Shown here piece by piece: positions 45,116 to 58,574 of a DNA stretch of 64,000 bases. The number at the start of each line of letters is the position of its first letter. Position 1 is the stretch's first letter. A program made the translations under genes and the position numbers. Source of the stretch: Cavia porcellus (taxonomy: Eukaryota > Chordata > Mammalia > Rodentia > Caviidae); the NCBI RefSeq assembly GCF_034190915.1, contig NW_026947486.1, forward strand, positions 80,518,044 to 80,582,043. Reading direction: 5' to 3'. A model generated the notes under the pieces. The model was not told where the DNA came from. It did not search any database and saw nothing but the letters and a program-made list of their open reading frames with translations.

Positions 45116-45282
45116 TTGAAAGATAGTCTTTATTTTCAGAATCTCTCCTTTTGTTTCAAATCTTCTTTCTTTGGTTTTAACCATATGAAATTGCCAATGT
45201 CTCATGGCAATTTAATGTTTCAGCCCTTAAGAAAAAAATGTTTTCTTTATATGGTATTAATGTTCTTTAAAAAAAAAAGTGA

Positions 45283-45360
45283 CTTTTTTATAATGGCGGG
45301 GATGGAACCCAGGACCTTTGACATGCTACACAGACTCTACCATTAAGCTACATTCCACAT
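45283..45360 (-). repeat. ID-like SINE, old
   Basis: Reversed: 'cggggatggaacccaggacc', 'ctctaccattaagctacatt'. Confidence 0.65.
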
Positions 45361-46659
45361 TCCCAAAAGATACTTGCTTTTTAAAACTAGCTAAGGAGAG
45401 GTAGGGTGTGAAGGAGATATGATACACCATAAACTTTTACTTACTTTTAAAAACTATCCTGGCCCTGAGACTCTCAAACTGCCAGGGGCATCTCTCCAGA
45501 ACTTTCTGCTATCTCTTGTAATGCAGTGTTCTTTATGCATCGTTCCACTTGGGGTGAGGGTAGGTCTCATTAGGAGAAAGGGTTTCTGATGAAGTCGAAT
45601 AACATCTAAATGTGAGGTTAAGTGGTTTCAATATTTTCCATAAACCTTTGCATGCATTTCTTTTTCTGGTAGCTAAAACAATCTCCTCCTCTGGGAGACC
45701 ATAGCCGACACTAAGTTCTATGTTAGAGTATGTCCTTACCACAACAATCTGCTGTAAACTAGAGTAGGACACACTGGAAGGAGGTATTCGGGGCTATCGT
45801 AGTCAACTTTTCCTTTGTGTAAGAACCTTCTTGATAATATATACATAGAGATTCTAGAAGCTTTCAAGTAGATGCAAAGTCATTATGATTGAAAAGGAAA
45901 AATCCAAAGATGTAGTTGTGTTGTTTGTACAAAATAGGGTCAGCATCTAATTATGAATAACATCATAAATGTCCCAAAAATATAGGAAATGAATTCATAT
46001 GGTTTTAGTAAGACTGTTGTTTTTCATGGGTTAATAAATATAACCCATAGCTACACAATAAATATAACCCATGATTATATAATATAAACTTATCTCCTTC
46101 TGTACTCTACCCCCCAAGACAAAAACTATGGGCTTTTACATACAAATGCGGCATTTCCTTCTCTGGCCATTAGATGTCGCAGCAGTAAACAGTACAGTCA
46201 GGGTACTGCAGCCAGCAGCTCTGTGATCTTCAGTTACAAACCTCATAATCCCTGCTGGAAATCCACCTTCAGTTTGGAAGATTGGGAGCCTAGAGACATC
46301 AGACAAACGCTAAAACTGTTGTTTTTCTTGCAAAGCACACAATCCAAATTCACCAAGGAGAGGGAGCTTAAAGAACCGTCTCCCCTGCCACTGAAGCAGG
46401 CAGGTTTTGCCTGCAGAATTGGTAACAAGGGACCTTTGCCAGGAGACCAGGCTGCTGTGACTTGAACACACTTAATGGTAACATTTGCATTCCACTGGCT
46501 TTCCCCACTGCACCGCCCAACACGAAGCTAATCAATAGCAGGTGTCTGGTAGAAAACCAACTGGAAAACCAACTGGGAATTTTTCTCAAACCCTCTCCCC
46601 AGACTCGCTCCTTTGTCTGAATGACTCATTCTCCTAATATGCTTTTATCCAGACTCATA

Positions 46660-46675
46660 GACACATACACACACA

Positions 46676-46714
<39 letters not shown>

Positions 46715-46724
46715 ACACACACTC
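46660..46724. repeat. (CA)n microsatellite
   Basis: About 30 near-perfect CA units with a few interruptions. Confidence 0.95.
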
Positions 46725-48175
46725 ACATGAAAGCAGTCTGCCCATTGAGTGCCACATCAGGTTGGAACCCTTCTGAACATTAATGATAATAATCAGAAAT
46801 CTTGTTTAACCACCTGAGCCCTTCCTTCACCAGGCTTATACTCATTTTATTTCTTTTTTTTTTTTCTTTCTGTTGCCTTGGCTCCTGGCTGGCATGCTAG
46901 AGAATGGAGAGGTAAATACATTATGCATGTGCATGTTTTAATAGAACATTTCTGGTGGGAAGGGGGGGCTCTCCCATGTGGACAAAGGGAGTGAGATGCC
47001 CCACCTGGTGTGCTTTCAGGGGCTCCAACATTACCCCATCTGAAACGCCCTTCTGCCCACTTCCGTATAGCCTGGCTCTTTTATCTGACCTCCTACAGCT
47101 CGCTCAGGTCCTGGGCCAGAAGGGACTGGTAGCACATAGTGTACTGAGAAAACAAGTAGGAAAGGGAAAATACTGACAGATTAGTTTATGTGATAAATCT
47201 GTGGGCCCCTAATCAGGACCAGGGAGTCCTGAGAAAATGGTTCTCTGGACAGGCGCATACAAAGAAGAGGGGATGACAGGCTGGGGAACACTGCCCTGAA
47301 AATCCAGGGAGGAGCTTGAGAACATGGGAGCCCTGGTGCCTGTAGGCCTTCTGAAGGAGTAAGGAGGGAGGCACCAGGCTCAAGCATGGCCCCCCAGGAG
47401 TTTGCCTGACACCTTTCCCTCTTGCCCATACTGAGTATCTCCATTTCATCAAATAGGAAACCAAGTGTCAGCCTGTTGCTTTATATCTCAGTGAATTTTG
47501 ACCCCACCATAGCTCATAAGGTAAGCAGGATTGGCCCAGGTCAGCATTTGAAGTGAAAGCACATAAGATGAAGGACAAAGGTGGTATCTGAGTGGCACAG
47601 CTGACTGAGCAGAACACACATGGCCAGTGAATAAACAGAGGTCCCAGTCTGCTCAACTGGAATCCAGACTTGACCCAGACGGCTGCCACCTTGAGCTGTC
47701 TTTGCCGAATTGTGCATGGCAGCTTCATTCATTCCCTCCCTGAATACTCATCCCCTCTCAAAGCTTCTCATGATCAAATCTCTGTCTTCAGCTCCGATCT
47801 CCCTTCTGAACCTTGGTCCCACATTTTTCACAGCCTGCTGAGCATTGCCATCTGGCCATCACAGCTCCACTGCCACCTCTAATTTAATATTTATCAGACC
47901 GACCGCTCCTTGCACTAAAACTCTTCCTCAAATTCTCCATTTCAGTGCCATCATTTTTCTGGTTACCCTGGCTGGAAATCCTGAGATTAGGTTTGACTCT
48001 TGGCCTTCCCACTCATCTAGTCAACCTCAAGCCTGCTTTCCTCTCCATTCCTAACTGTCCCACACTAGTCTTTTTGTTACTACCCTCTACCCAATCCAGG
48101 GCCTTATTAACTCCTGTCTATGTGATTTACAGTAATCCTTTAATTGGTCTCCAGGATTCTAAAAATGATCATAAG

Positions 48176-48370
48176 CATTAAATACTAGTATGTAACAGAC
48201 ACTGTGTTGTCACTGTTTTGTTTAATCCTTGCAAGATGGGCATGGTTATCCCCAAGCCCATTGACAGATGAGAAAACTGAGGCACTGAAAGGTTCTGTAG
48301 CCTGCCAGCTCACCACTCAGTAACTGAGCTGGGATAGAAACCCACATAACCTGTCTTCAGGGCCAAGATT
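48176..48370 (-). repeat. MIR
   Basis: 'gacagatgagaaaactgagg', 'tgtttaatccttgcaagatg' and 'actgagctgggatagaaacc' are a reversed MIR of nearly full length. Confidence 0.8.
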
Positions 48371-49577
48371 CATTTCAGTGCTTTCAGCCCAGCCATAGGC
48401 TTTTCTGCTGAACTCACTTTCTTAAAGTCTGTGTTGTGTCCTCCTTTAATGCCCTCAGAGAACACCAAAGGCAAAACCTCTGGGCTTGGCATGTTTTTCT
48501 TTACCAATTTTGCTATCCTCATTACACAGAGGCCTTTTATACCTGAATTTGCTACATCAGATGCCTGTTGGAACTTGCAAGTGACCTGGAAAGGAGAATG
48601 GGAAAACCCAGAGAACACATCCTCATCCCTTAAAGAACAAGACTTGAAATGCTTTCTGAGCCATCATAGCTTTTGAAAGCATTCTGGAGAACTGAACTTT
48701 ACAATATGTGATTAGCATTTAAATATGGATAGCAGAAAGGAATAAACTGAGCCAGTGGAGGCTGTGGCAGCTTGCAAGCTCCTCTTCTCCAAAGGATGGA
48801 TGCCTTTTAAAAATGCAGACCCAGTTTTCAGGGGAGCCTGAAATCCAAAATTTATGTAAAATCTCCCCCTTTTTCAGTGTTGCAAATAAAAATTGAGTAC
48901 TGATTGGGCTAAATAAAGCATGCCTTTTTATGACCTGTACTGTATTCAAGCCTCCAGTGCCAGTGAAAGGACTTTCCCCCTGCCCCTCCCCCAGCCCTGA
49001 AGAGTGCTCCTGTTTTACATTCCAGTCACTGCGCCTTTGTTCCTGTGGCCATCTCTGCCTCCAAATGTCAAATCTTGCTGGGCTCCTTAAAGGTTCAGCT
49101 GAGTTTGCCTCATGCAGGCCATCCCTCCAGATCTACTGTAGCATGATTTATTGCTTTGTTTGACAAGTGTGGCGGCTTTTTCCACCCCTAAAACAGCCAT
49201 CTTATTGTGATGGCTGAAAGCAGACATTTGGCCTTTGTATCACAGTGGGGCTGCCCCAGACCACTGCCAAGGGGTTTCTGGGGCGAGAGAAGCTAATTAA
49301 CAGCTGCTCTTTCCACAACTTGTAGATGCTAGGCTTTCACTGACCCACCTCTGAGCCCAGCGGCATGGTTCTTTTGTTCCAAGACCCTTGTGGATGAATG
49401 TCTCCTTTTACCGATGCCATTTGCCAGCCAGTGTCTGTCGCATTTCTCTCCATGCCTCCACCTTTTCCATACTCAGCGCACATGGCCCTCTTTTCCCTAT
49501 CAGAGCACCTCCTCATATCTTCTGTCACCTCCCCAAGCAGTAGTCTTCCCCCTTCTCCATGTCCTTACCTCAGTCCT

Positions 49578-49972
49578 GCTGCAGGTTGAGCATCCCTTAT
49601 CGAAAAAGCTGAAATCTTTGGAATGGATTGAAGGTCAAAAAAAAAAAAAAGAAAAGAAAAAGAAAAATCTGAAATCTAAAATGCCTCAAAATCTGAAACT
49701 TTCTAAGCACCACAGTGATACCAAAGGTGAGAAATTCCACACCTGACCTTAGGTGATGGGTGGCAGTCACAATGCAGGCACACTTAAAAGCACTGCATAA
49801 AAAGGATTCTATGCTATGTATGTAAATTATATAGGAAACATAAATTACATGTTTAGACTTGGGTCCCATCCCCCAAGATATCTCATTATACACATATAGA
49901 TATTCCAAATTAAAAAAAAAAAACCCGAACACTTAAAGTTCCAAGCATTTCAAAGGGATCCTCAACTTGTAT
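49578..49972. mobile_element. Tigger/mariner-like non-autonomous DNA transposon
   Basis: Ends are inverted: 'caggttgagcatccctt' on the left against 'aagggatcctcaacttg' on the right (15 of 17 pair). The interior has 'aaaatctgaaactttctaag' and 'gatatctcattatacacata', which fit a known short mammalian element of the pogo/Tigger group. No transposase. An A-rich run at 49,637-49,670 is internal. Confidence 0.65.
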
Positions 49973-49993
49973 AACTCTCTTATGGTTCGTATC

Positions 49994-50081
49994 ACACACA
50001 CACACACACACACACACATATGGAATTGAATTCAGGACCTTCACTTACCAGGCAGACACTTATGCTGTATCCCCGGCCTCT
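49994..50081 (-). repeat. ID-like SINE with (GT)n tail
   Basis: Reversed: 'ggaattgaattcaggacctt', 'taccaggcagacacttatgc', 'tatccccggcctc', with the tail now a (CA)n tract at 49,994-50,018. Confidence 0.75.
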
Positions 50082-50764
50082 ATTATACCTTTTTGACCCC
50101 TATTATATCTTTTCGTGTCCCTTACTTTCTCTAAATTGCAAGCATTTTACCTATGGGAAGTGTGTGTCACACATTTGTATATCCCTACAACACTTAGTCT
50201 CACATAGCAGGCACTGAATACTCATTTAAAAATGAATGAAGTGCAGGACAGCCTTGGGAAATTTCATGATAAGCACAACATTGAACCCTCACTGCTGCTG
50301 AGTGGGCCCTAGTCTGCGTGGTTAGATGCTATTGAAGCAGGAGGTAAGCACACCCAAGCCCGCCCCTCCCAGCCGAAGGAGACATCTGCTTGTGCCCTGC
50401 CTAAAACTGCATCTGTGCTGCAGTCCCCAAATGCACAATCTTCCATGTCCAACTTTAGCAGTCAGGATGTGCACAGCTCAGGGCAACAGCTGTAACCACT
50501 TCAAGCCAGCAGATTAAGGACCTTCACGTTTTTGTTTACACTTCTTAGGGCCAGCCCACTGCTACGTTGTATAGTATCTGGAAGTGTTTGACAAATCACA
50601 AAACTATCTAATTTATATTTTTAGTTGATTGCTTTTACTACATGTGACCAGGTCTAAATGAATGTGTGTAAATCTGTTCTTGGGTAAACATGAGGAAAAA
50701 CTACATTAGGAGCCGCAGTGACAGAAACATCTGTTGCTGCAGGATTAGGAAATTGTAACCACGT

Positions 50765-50970
50765 AACCAGGCATGGTAGTACACTCCTGGAATCCCAGCA
50801 CTCTGGAAGGCTAAGGCAAGGAAGATTACAAGCTTTAGGCCAGCCTTAGCCATTTAGCTATTTAGGGAGACCTTGCATCCATAAAAACATTTCATAAAAA
50901 GGCTGAGGATGTATAGCGCAATACAAAAGCCTTGGGTTCATTCCTTAGTACCCCCCCAAAAAAAAAATTG
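50765..50970 (+). repeat. Composite B1/ID SINE
   Basis: Head 'accaggcatggtagtacact', 'ggaatcccagcactctggaa', then ID body 'ggctgaggatgtatagcgca', 'aagccttgggttcattcc' and A tail. Confidence 0.8.
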
Positions 50971-50994
50971 TAACTATAGAACAGTAACTATAGT

Positions 50995-51160
50995 AACCAT
51001 TTATTGGTCAGGTAATGTGTACAAGGCAGTTTCTTAACCCATTCAATCCTATTGCTGCTGCAAAATAAGTACCAATGTTATTTCTCTTTCACAGAGAAAA
51101 GTTAGTCACTTAGCCCTGCGTGGTGTAGCTTTGATTTGAACCTGGGTCTCTCCTTCCTTA
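50995..51160 (-). repeat. MIR
   Basis: 'tcttaacccattcaatccta', 'gagaaaagttagtcacttag' and 'tgatttgaacctgggtctct' are a reversed MIR. Confidence 0.65.
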
Positions 51161-51329
51161 AACTCTTTTATCCCCTCCAACAACAGAGGCTTGTTCCTGA
51201 ATAAGTAACTGGTTCACTAACTTTGCCCCAGGTGGGAGTAAAGCGGAAGTTGACCCTTGAGGGGTGGGAGCTGCAGCATCGGTGCAAGAGGAGCTGAGAG
51301 AAATAACAATGTGCATGCTCGAAACTGAC

Positions 51330-51552
51330 AGGCTGCTTCCCAATTCATGAAGGACATGGTCTTGCTGTGTCCTCACAAAAGCAAGGGTCCAGGCAGCTCC
51401 CTGGGGACTTATAAGGCCACTACTCCCATTCATTTAAGACTCTGCTCTTGTGACCTAATCATCTCTCAGTGGCCCCACCCACTGAGACCATCACATCGGG
51501 TTGCAACTGCAATGTAGAAGTTTGGGGAGACAGAAATGTTTCAGACTATAGC
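51330..51552 (-). mobile_element. MaLR/MLT-type LTR fragment
   Basis: 'cttgctgtgtcctcacaaaa', 'cttgtgacctaatcatctct', 'accatcacatcgggttgcaa' and 'cagactatagca' are the reversed form of an old MaLR LTR. Confidence 0.55.
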
Positions 51553-52754
51553 AATCCTGGCTTTGGCCAGGGAACAGTTAACGCAAATTAGAGGAGAAGA
51601 AAACAGGAAAACTGGGCCGTCCTGGGGCTCAATTGATAACAAGAGGCAGCCTTATTGGCAGCTTTGACTTGAAGATCGTGATAGGAAAGGCAAGCCATAG
51701 GCATAGACTGCTCAGTGGCCACAGACTCTTTGACCAGCCACCAACTGACCACAGCCACTCTAAGGGTTGGGAAGAAGGCCAGAATGGGAGTGGAGCAAGG
51801 ACAGACGTCCAGGAGGGAAAGAGAAACTGCTTTCATGGCCCCACTGGGAGATATGATAGCTGAGTTGAGGGTTTCCGCCTAGCTCAGCCTCTCCTGGGTG
51901 GCAGAGCATCTAGTCTCAGTAGGAATGGAGCTATTTTCCTAACAGAGCACGCTTACCTGCCCGGCATGGCAAACAGTGGCGGGCGCTGAGTGAGACGACA
52001 AACTCACCTCTGTGGCGGTTTTGGTTTTTTGCTGTCATCTTGCTTTGAGGGCTGGTCACTTGGAGGACTAACTTCTGCCTAGGTGAGCAGCACTGCCTTG
52101 GCACTTAGCAAAACAGATGCTTTCCAAATCCAGGTAGATGTCTGACATCCCTTAGGCAAGGTCACTTCTTAGGGCATTGAGATTAAAGTGAATTGAAAGG
52201 AAACCGCTCCCCCTTTGTTTTTTGTTCAAAGGTGTACTGTGCCCTAAATACTTTAGGGATCGCAGTTGTTGATCTCAGAAACAAGACTGTCCCTAGAGGG
52301 CAGGCCGAAGGGAGTAGGGAGGAGCTTTCCAATTCCACTAAAGCTAAAATCTTACTCTGCCCTTTTCTCCTGACCTGAGCTCACTTATTCCCTTAAAGAC
52401 ATAAAGATCTGGGAGCCTGCAGCAACTCCAACTTACCAGTAACAGCTGCTAAGACAGGATCTTCTACCCACCTTCCTCCCCCAGAGTGGGAGACAGGGAA
52501 ACAGACAGGGAAAAGAGGTTCCAGGAAATAGCTGTGGTCCACCAGGAAAGCCTAGAGCTACCTATGATCGTGCATATGACCCCTTGCTGCTGAGGGGCAA
52601 ATATGGAGACTCCAGTTTGCTGACCTCCCCACTGGCCTACAACCAACACTGGAGTTCCCATCTTTTCCCCACATAACTGTCAGTGACTTGTTTTTGATAG
52701 CTGTGTTCACCTTGAGTCTCTAATGAGCCCACTAGCTCAGAGAGTCCTAGTACA

Positions 52755-52930
52755 AGCTTTGGATCCCAGCCTGCCCCTTAGTTCTGCGTGAACTTTGGTC
52801 TGCACCTGATCTTCCTCATCTAAAACATGTGGACGAGAGTTGCACCTATCTCATATCTGTAGAAGAGACTGAATTAGGTTATTGCAAATCCAGAACCAGG
52901 CATGTAATCAGTGCTATTTTTATTGTGCTG
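52755..52930 (+). repeat. MIR
   Basis: 'gatcttcctcatctaaaaca', 'agttgcacctatctcatatc' and 'cagaaccaggcatgtaatca' follow the MIR core and 3' part. Confidence 0.6.
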
Positions 52931-54428
52931 GGAGCATCTCTTTAGAACCTGTGCATAGCATACAAAGCCTGGGTTAGATCTATAAAGCCAATCCAAGTGT
53001 TTCTGCATTCCCCTGATTACTGTACACACAGATGAGCCAGGATCATAAAACCTCAGTAGACCCTCGCACTCTAGAGCTAATGAGCAGGGATGGTAGGACA
53101 GTTAATTATTCTTCATTTGGTGAGTTTAATACACATTTACTGAGAGGCCACCATGCACAAATCCTGCCTAAATCTGTGTGTTCTCGGCCTTCTGAAAATT
53201 CATCTCCCAAATCTTTTTCTTTACCCGTCCTGTAATCTCACCCTTAGACAAGATGACACTCTCAAAGTTGGCTTTTCTAAAACTTGATCAGTGATTGCTA
53301 CTCATGGAGTTCCCCAGCCTTGGCCTTACCTCAGCATGTTCTGCTCACTTGCATCTCAATTGCCTTCCCTGGATATGCCCAGCTACATGCTCTTGGCCTC
53401 CCCACCCCCTGCCCCGTGGCCACACAGGAACTCACTGTCTCTCCTGTCTCTGCCCAAGCAGAATACTAACCTGCTGTCATTTGCTGGCTTCCCCCACAGT
53501 GACCACAAGCAATCCCAGTGGCCCATCATCCCCCTGGCCTGCTGCTGACATGCTGAAAGGGCTCAGATACACACATGTTGGGAGCCACTGCCTACACACA
53601 CTGTGTGAGTGTTCCACTATAGAGCACAGCTTCCCAGCTGTAGGCAGTCCTGGCCATGCCAAGAGGAATATAGGTAATGTGGCCACTAATGGGGCTGTTA
53701 TTCTCTTACAACATAACATCATTTCATTCATGTGCAGATATATCTGTAATGTGATTTCCTTAAAGTAGGACTGTTTTGGTCAAAGGCTGTGTGTTTTACC
53801 TCTTTATAAATACTGTTGAATCATTTTAGTACCTGTGGAAAGAATAATACCAAAACGACGCCTTTGTTGAAAGGCCCCTGTGAAGTTTATATCAGAAACT
53901 TTCAACTGCTTTGCTTTGAAGTATTTATTTTTCACTTTCTTCTTACGTAAGTTTGTTTCTTATTTCCTTCAATGTATATTAAGCCTCTCCTGTGTACCTG
54001 GCATGTTGGTAGACTTTGAGGATAAAACCATGCTCAGACAGACATTGTCACTGCCCTGATGGGGTAGGAGGGTTTGCTGGCTGCCTGGATTTGTTTACCT
54101 GCGCACCATCCAGAGTATGTGAAAAGCCCATAAAACTGGGAAATGAATTTATTCTGCGCTGAAAATTCTATAATTCATCATCTTAGCCAAGTTGTTAGAG
54201 TAGCTACCCTGCCCCTCTCAGCACTCTGAAGTACTCTAGTGTATGGACAGGGTATAGCAAAAGTCAGGAAATAGGTGTGTGTAGATTTAGACAGGCGTGG
54301 CCCCACCAGAGGACCCAATGTTGAACCCTCCTTAACTTCTACTTTGGTCAGGGGGAACCTGGAGATATAAGTTATCTTTTTAAAAACAATTCTAATTTTT
54401 AAAGATTCCATCTAACCTCTTGATTATA

Positions 54429-54430
<2 letters not shown>

Positions 54431-54471
<41 letters not shown>

Positions 54472-54488
54472 AGAGAGAGAGAGAGAGT
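54431..54488. repeat. (TA)n followed by (GA)n microsatellite
   Basis: About 19 TA units (54,431-54,469) run straight into about nine GA units. Confidence 0.95.
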
Positions 54489-54734
54489 CAGAGAAATGGG
54501 GCTGTGGCAAGGGTGAGGGGAAAACACATGAAAGAAATAATTCTATCATTACAAACCGTGTTGCATGCCATGAAGAAGCACAAGGGTGATCAAAGTTCCT
54601 GACCTAGTCTGGGGAGCTCAGACTGCCTTTATTCTGATCAGTAAGAAAGGCTGAGCAAGGCAGAGGAAATGGCAGGTTTAAAGTCATAAAAGCCGAAAGG
54701 AGCCTGGAGCCAGGCCAGCAGCAAGGATTGTATG

Positions 54735-54870
54735 AATTGGAACGGATATTCAAGGTCAGCTGCCTCCAGTCTCCTTGCTTGACACGTGAGGAGACCAAAG
54801 TCCAAAGAGGTAGATGACTTAGGCAAGATTACACAGGTAGTGGCAGAGCCAGGCCTGGCTCCCTGGTTTT
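54735..54870 (-). repeat. MIR
   Basis: 'cacgtgaggagaccaaagtc', 'gatgacttaggcaagattac' and 'tggcagagccaggcctggct' are a reversed MIR. Confidence 0.55.
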
Positions 54871-54907
54871 CTTAGAATCCTGCAGAAGCCAACATGTTCC
54901 CCCAGTG

Positions 54908-55285
54908 CCTTGGTTACTATTTTCATTTCTAAGACAAAATACCTGACATCCAGAGGTAAAAAAGGAAAGGTTTATTTAGCTCAAAGTGTGTAGAGATTTC
55001 AGTCCATAATGGACTGGCTCCAAGGCATGGTGGCATGGCAGACAGACATTGAAAAGAAGAGACAGTTCATGCAGGCAGAAAGCAGCAAAGTAAGCGGGGG
55101 ATCTTAGCAGCTTTTTTCTGCCTCTTTTATATTCCAACTATGCCAAACCAGTCAGTGGACTTGAGTTAGCATTTACACACCCTTAATCCCAGGATCACAC
55201 TCTTTTAATTTCAGCCACCTCCCAAAAAGCCCTACCTGTGACTGCACGAGTCTTTAGGGGGACATAAAGACACAAGCCATAACAC
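54908..55285 (-). mobile_element. MaLR-type solo LTR
   Basis: Reversed: 'gacaaaatacctgacatcca', 'ggaaaggtttatttagctca', 'tttagggggacataaagaca', 'caagccataacac'. Reverse complement starts TG and holds the polyadenylation signal near its end. Close relative of 58,906-59,296. Confidence 0.7.
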
Positions 55286-55519
55286 CCAGAGACCTGTGAA
55301 TATGAACCAGACAGCTACATTTTATAGCTTGGATAGTTGCTTGGCTTTGTGTAAAAGGAGGATTTTAGTTCAGGTGCTGTGACTAACAGTCTGACACATT
55401 CTGTTTCTCTTTACTGGTATAATAGATTGGACACATGCAGTCTGTCATTCCAGTCTAACAGGTTGGTTTGGTCTTCAGCATATTCATCTCTTTTCCAAGT
55501 GTAGAATAATCATAATGAT

Positions 55520-55720
55520 GTTAACAGTAGTGGTTACTTATTTAGTGCTTGCTTTTCATCAAATACAGGTTTAAGCACCCTGCATTAAATCATTTAATAT
55601 GGGAAACAATTCTATAACGTAGATGTTAATATTACCCCACTTTTATAGGTGAGGAAATTGGGGCTCAGACAGATCAAGGCATTTGTGAAAGGCCACAGTG
55701 CATGACTGCAGGCAATCGGC
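55520..55720 (-). repeat. MIR
   Basis: 'gtggttacttatttagtgct', 'tataacgtagatgttaatat', 'taggtgaggaaattggggct' are a reversed MIR of near full length. Confidence 0.75.
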
Positions 55721-56107
55721 ACCTTCCCCAGGACTCACAGTGCAGTCAGCAGGCCGATGGACGCTGAGCCCTGAGCTGCCTGTGCTGTGGCAGGCACACA
55801 CTGGCGGGGACTGACTAGCTGCACATCAGAATCACCTAGGCACTTGTACAGATACTGACATCTAGGCCTTGCCCTAGGTCAGTTAAATTGTAACCTCTAG
55901 GGCCACAACCCAATCATTGATGGTTTGTAAAAGCTTCCCAGGTTAATTTAATGTGCCACTGAGTGTTGACAAGCACTATTATGCCTAAATGATTCCTTCA
56001 TCCTTTGGGGATGACCGGCAATCCGTGCTTGCCTTTGTGTTCTAGACACATTCGTAGATGCGTTTATTCATACTCTCTCACAAGTTCTGATCTTTGCATA
56101 AAGAATC

Positions 56108-56310
56108 CATTCAAGCTGGTGTGCTGCACACCTGTAATCCCAGCACTGAGATAGGCTGAAGCAGGAAGATCACAAATTCAAGCCTCACCTGGGCAACTTA
56201 GTTAAGACCTCTCTCAAAATAAAGATTTAAAAAAATTAAAAAGACTGGGATATACCTCAGTGGTAGAGCATCTCTGGATTCAACTCCCAATAACAGAAAA
56301 AAAATCTGTT
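56108..56310 (+). repeat. Composite B1/ID SINE
   Basis: 'cacacctgtaatcccagcac', 'tgaagcaggaagatcacaaa', then 'actgggatatacctcagtgg' and 'attcaactccc'. Confidence 0.75.
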
Positions 56311-56312
56311 CT

Positions 56313-56492
56313 AGCCAAGTGTGTACGTGCCTATAATCCCAGCTACTTGGGAGGGTGAGACAAGAAAGTTGCAAGTTCTAGGCCAGGCTTAGCAACTGAA
56401 TAAGACCCAGCCTCAAAATGTAAAAAGGGCTGGAAATGTAACTTAGTAGTAGTGTGCCTCTGGGTTAAATCCCTAGTTTTACCCAAAAAAAG
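56313..56492 (+). repeat. Composite B1/ID SINE, second in direct tandem
   Basis: 'tgcctataatcccagctact', 'ggccaggcttagcaactgaa', 'ggctggaaatgtaacttagt' and 'gttaaatccctag'. It follows the previous composite head-to-tail with almost no spacer. Confidence 0.75.
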
Positions 56493-57849
56493 TGTGTTGG
56501 GAGAACAGTGCACATTTATGTAGGATCTCATAGCCTACAGGTGATACGTTAGAACCAGTTTGTAGTGGCTCAGAGGACCTGATTGTTGAATTTCAGGAAA
56601 TCAGGAAGCTGCTGGACCTCACATTTGGTAGCCTAAAATTAGCCAGGGTGGGAATATTTACATCGTTGAACTGAAAAATGCTACAAGTCAACTTTATATC
56701 CCCTAAAGAACAAGTTGCTTTATATATACCACCATATTGCCACTCAAGCTTGTAGGCTCCAGTAAGAAATTCAGATTTCCCTCAAAGTTGGATGCAAACT
56801 AATTAAATATTATAAGACGATGAATCAAATCATCTGATTTTTTTAAATTACCACAGAGAATTGGCTGGTGAGGCAGAAGGCAAGAAAGCCACTGCGGAAG
56901 CTACCACAGTGGTCCACATGAACAAGGATGGTGGCTTAGAGGGTGCATGCAGTAAAAACACTGGGAGAACATTAAGGTCCTGGATTGACCATGGATGACC
57001 CTGCATTTATCACAAATTGATTACCATTAAACTGAAAGAAAACACAGGTAGCTTAATTTAATTTTTTTGTTTTAGTTGCAGTAGTAACACCAGATGACAG
57101 AATGGTTACTGGCCTCATGACGGGCTTCTGCAGTTTTTACCATAAGCTGGCTAAAGATAAATAGTATTCTTTCCTAGCAGAATAAGGTTACCTTTCTACT
57201 CAAACATAATTTCCTCTTTTCAATAGTTCAGTCATAAAAAATATTTCCGTCATGTAGCTGCAAAAAGAACTTGAAAGCTTGAGATCAGGCAGATTCTTTC
57301 TAAGGGGAGAGGAATCTTAATATCTGTTTGGCAGCTTTCTTTACTGGTAAAGTAAGAAAGAAAGGCTGAGTGTGAACATTGTTAAGAAAAACAGTAAAGT
57401 CAGAATCAACCAAAGCTCCCTGACCATTTTGGAAGCTATTACTGCAGGCCAGGAGACTTGGCCTGTCCATTACATGTTCCAGTTTATATCTTGTGACCTG
57501 TGTTTGGTTGTTAACTGTACCTCAAAGGAAAGGCCTAACTCAGAAGTTTCACCTTCACCTTGATAAAGAGCTCGTAATTTTTAAAATATACAACATAGAT
57601 CCTTCAAGCTAGATTAATAAGGATATGAGTCATTAGTACAATATAAAGAATTATGAAGCCTCATTAATTAACATATCACTAACTTAAAATTCTCATAACC
57701 CACAGCTTAGTAAGCAAAGTTACCTTAAACAGCATGATTATGGGAATATTTGAATTCTTTAACATAAAAAGCTGATTTTAAAGCCTACTAAAATACCTGT
57801 TTACAACTACTAATGGGCAGCATTGCTGAGCACTTTTGTTTTCATTTTT

Positions 57850-57946
57850 GGTTTTGGGAGGGTTTTATTTATTTCAGTGCTTGGCTACAACGCAGAACCT
57901 CACTAATCCTAGACAAATGCTATATCACTGAGCCACACCCTAGCCC
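57850..57946 (-). repeat. ID-like SINE, old
   Basis: Reversed: 'cgcagaacctcactaatcct', 'aaatgctatatcactgagcc', 'acaccctagccc'. Confidence 0.65.
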
Positions 57947-57949
57947 TTC

Positions 57950-58115
57950 ATTGAACACTGACAATGTTCCTGGTGGTCTTCATTGTCTCTTTTAATTTAC
58001 ACAGCAACTCTTAAGAGATAAGTACTATTATCTCCATTTCCAAAATGAGGAAATTGAAGTCAGAGAAGTTAAGGAACTTACTTATGATCAAATAGCATTC
58101 AAATGCAGCTTTGTG
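57950..58115 (-). repeat. MIR
   Basis: 'aatttacacagcaactctta', 'caaaatgaggaaattgaagt' and 'agaagttaaggaacttactt' are a reversed MIR. Confidence 0.75.
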
Positions 58116-58574
58116 TTCTGCTAAAACCCATGTGCAGAGAGAATGTTGGTGCACTGTGTAGACTGCTGTGAACCACTCAACTATGCCTGAAAGTAGGGCT
58201 TGAAAGTTTCTCCACTAAATTGTCCACCAGTCTAGTTCTAGCCCCATATAATAAAAGAGAATCAGACTTTACTAATTCACACTGACTCCCCCTACACACA
58301 CCCACTGGTTGGAATTAATGATATTTTACTGTCTGGTTTATTAAATGTCCTATTTATGGGATGCGAGTTACAAGAGAAACTAAAGTCTAACTTAGACAAG
58401 ATGACCACCATCACTGCACAGCAACAAGAAGTGAGGTGGGCTGTCCTGCAAGGACACATGTTATGTAGCTGTCAGCGCAGTACAGGTTGTAGTTTCAAGC
58501 CTTGGAGTCTAGAAGCCAAGGGAATCACTTGGGGCCGGGATCCTGAATGTAGATTCCAGTGGCCTGTGAGGTGA

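Noticed and set aside
53295..53768. A 157-codon + strand open frame
   Set aside because: No recognisable domain or splice context. Two other frames over the same stretch are also open, which suggests low stop density by composition.
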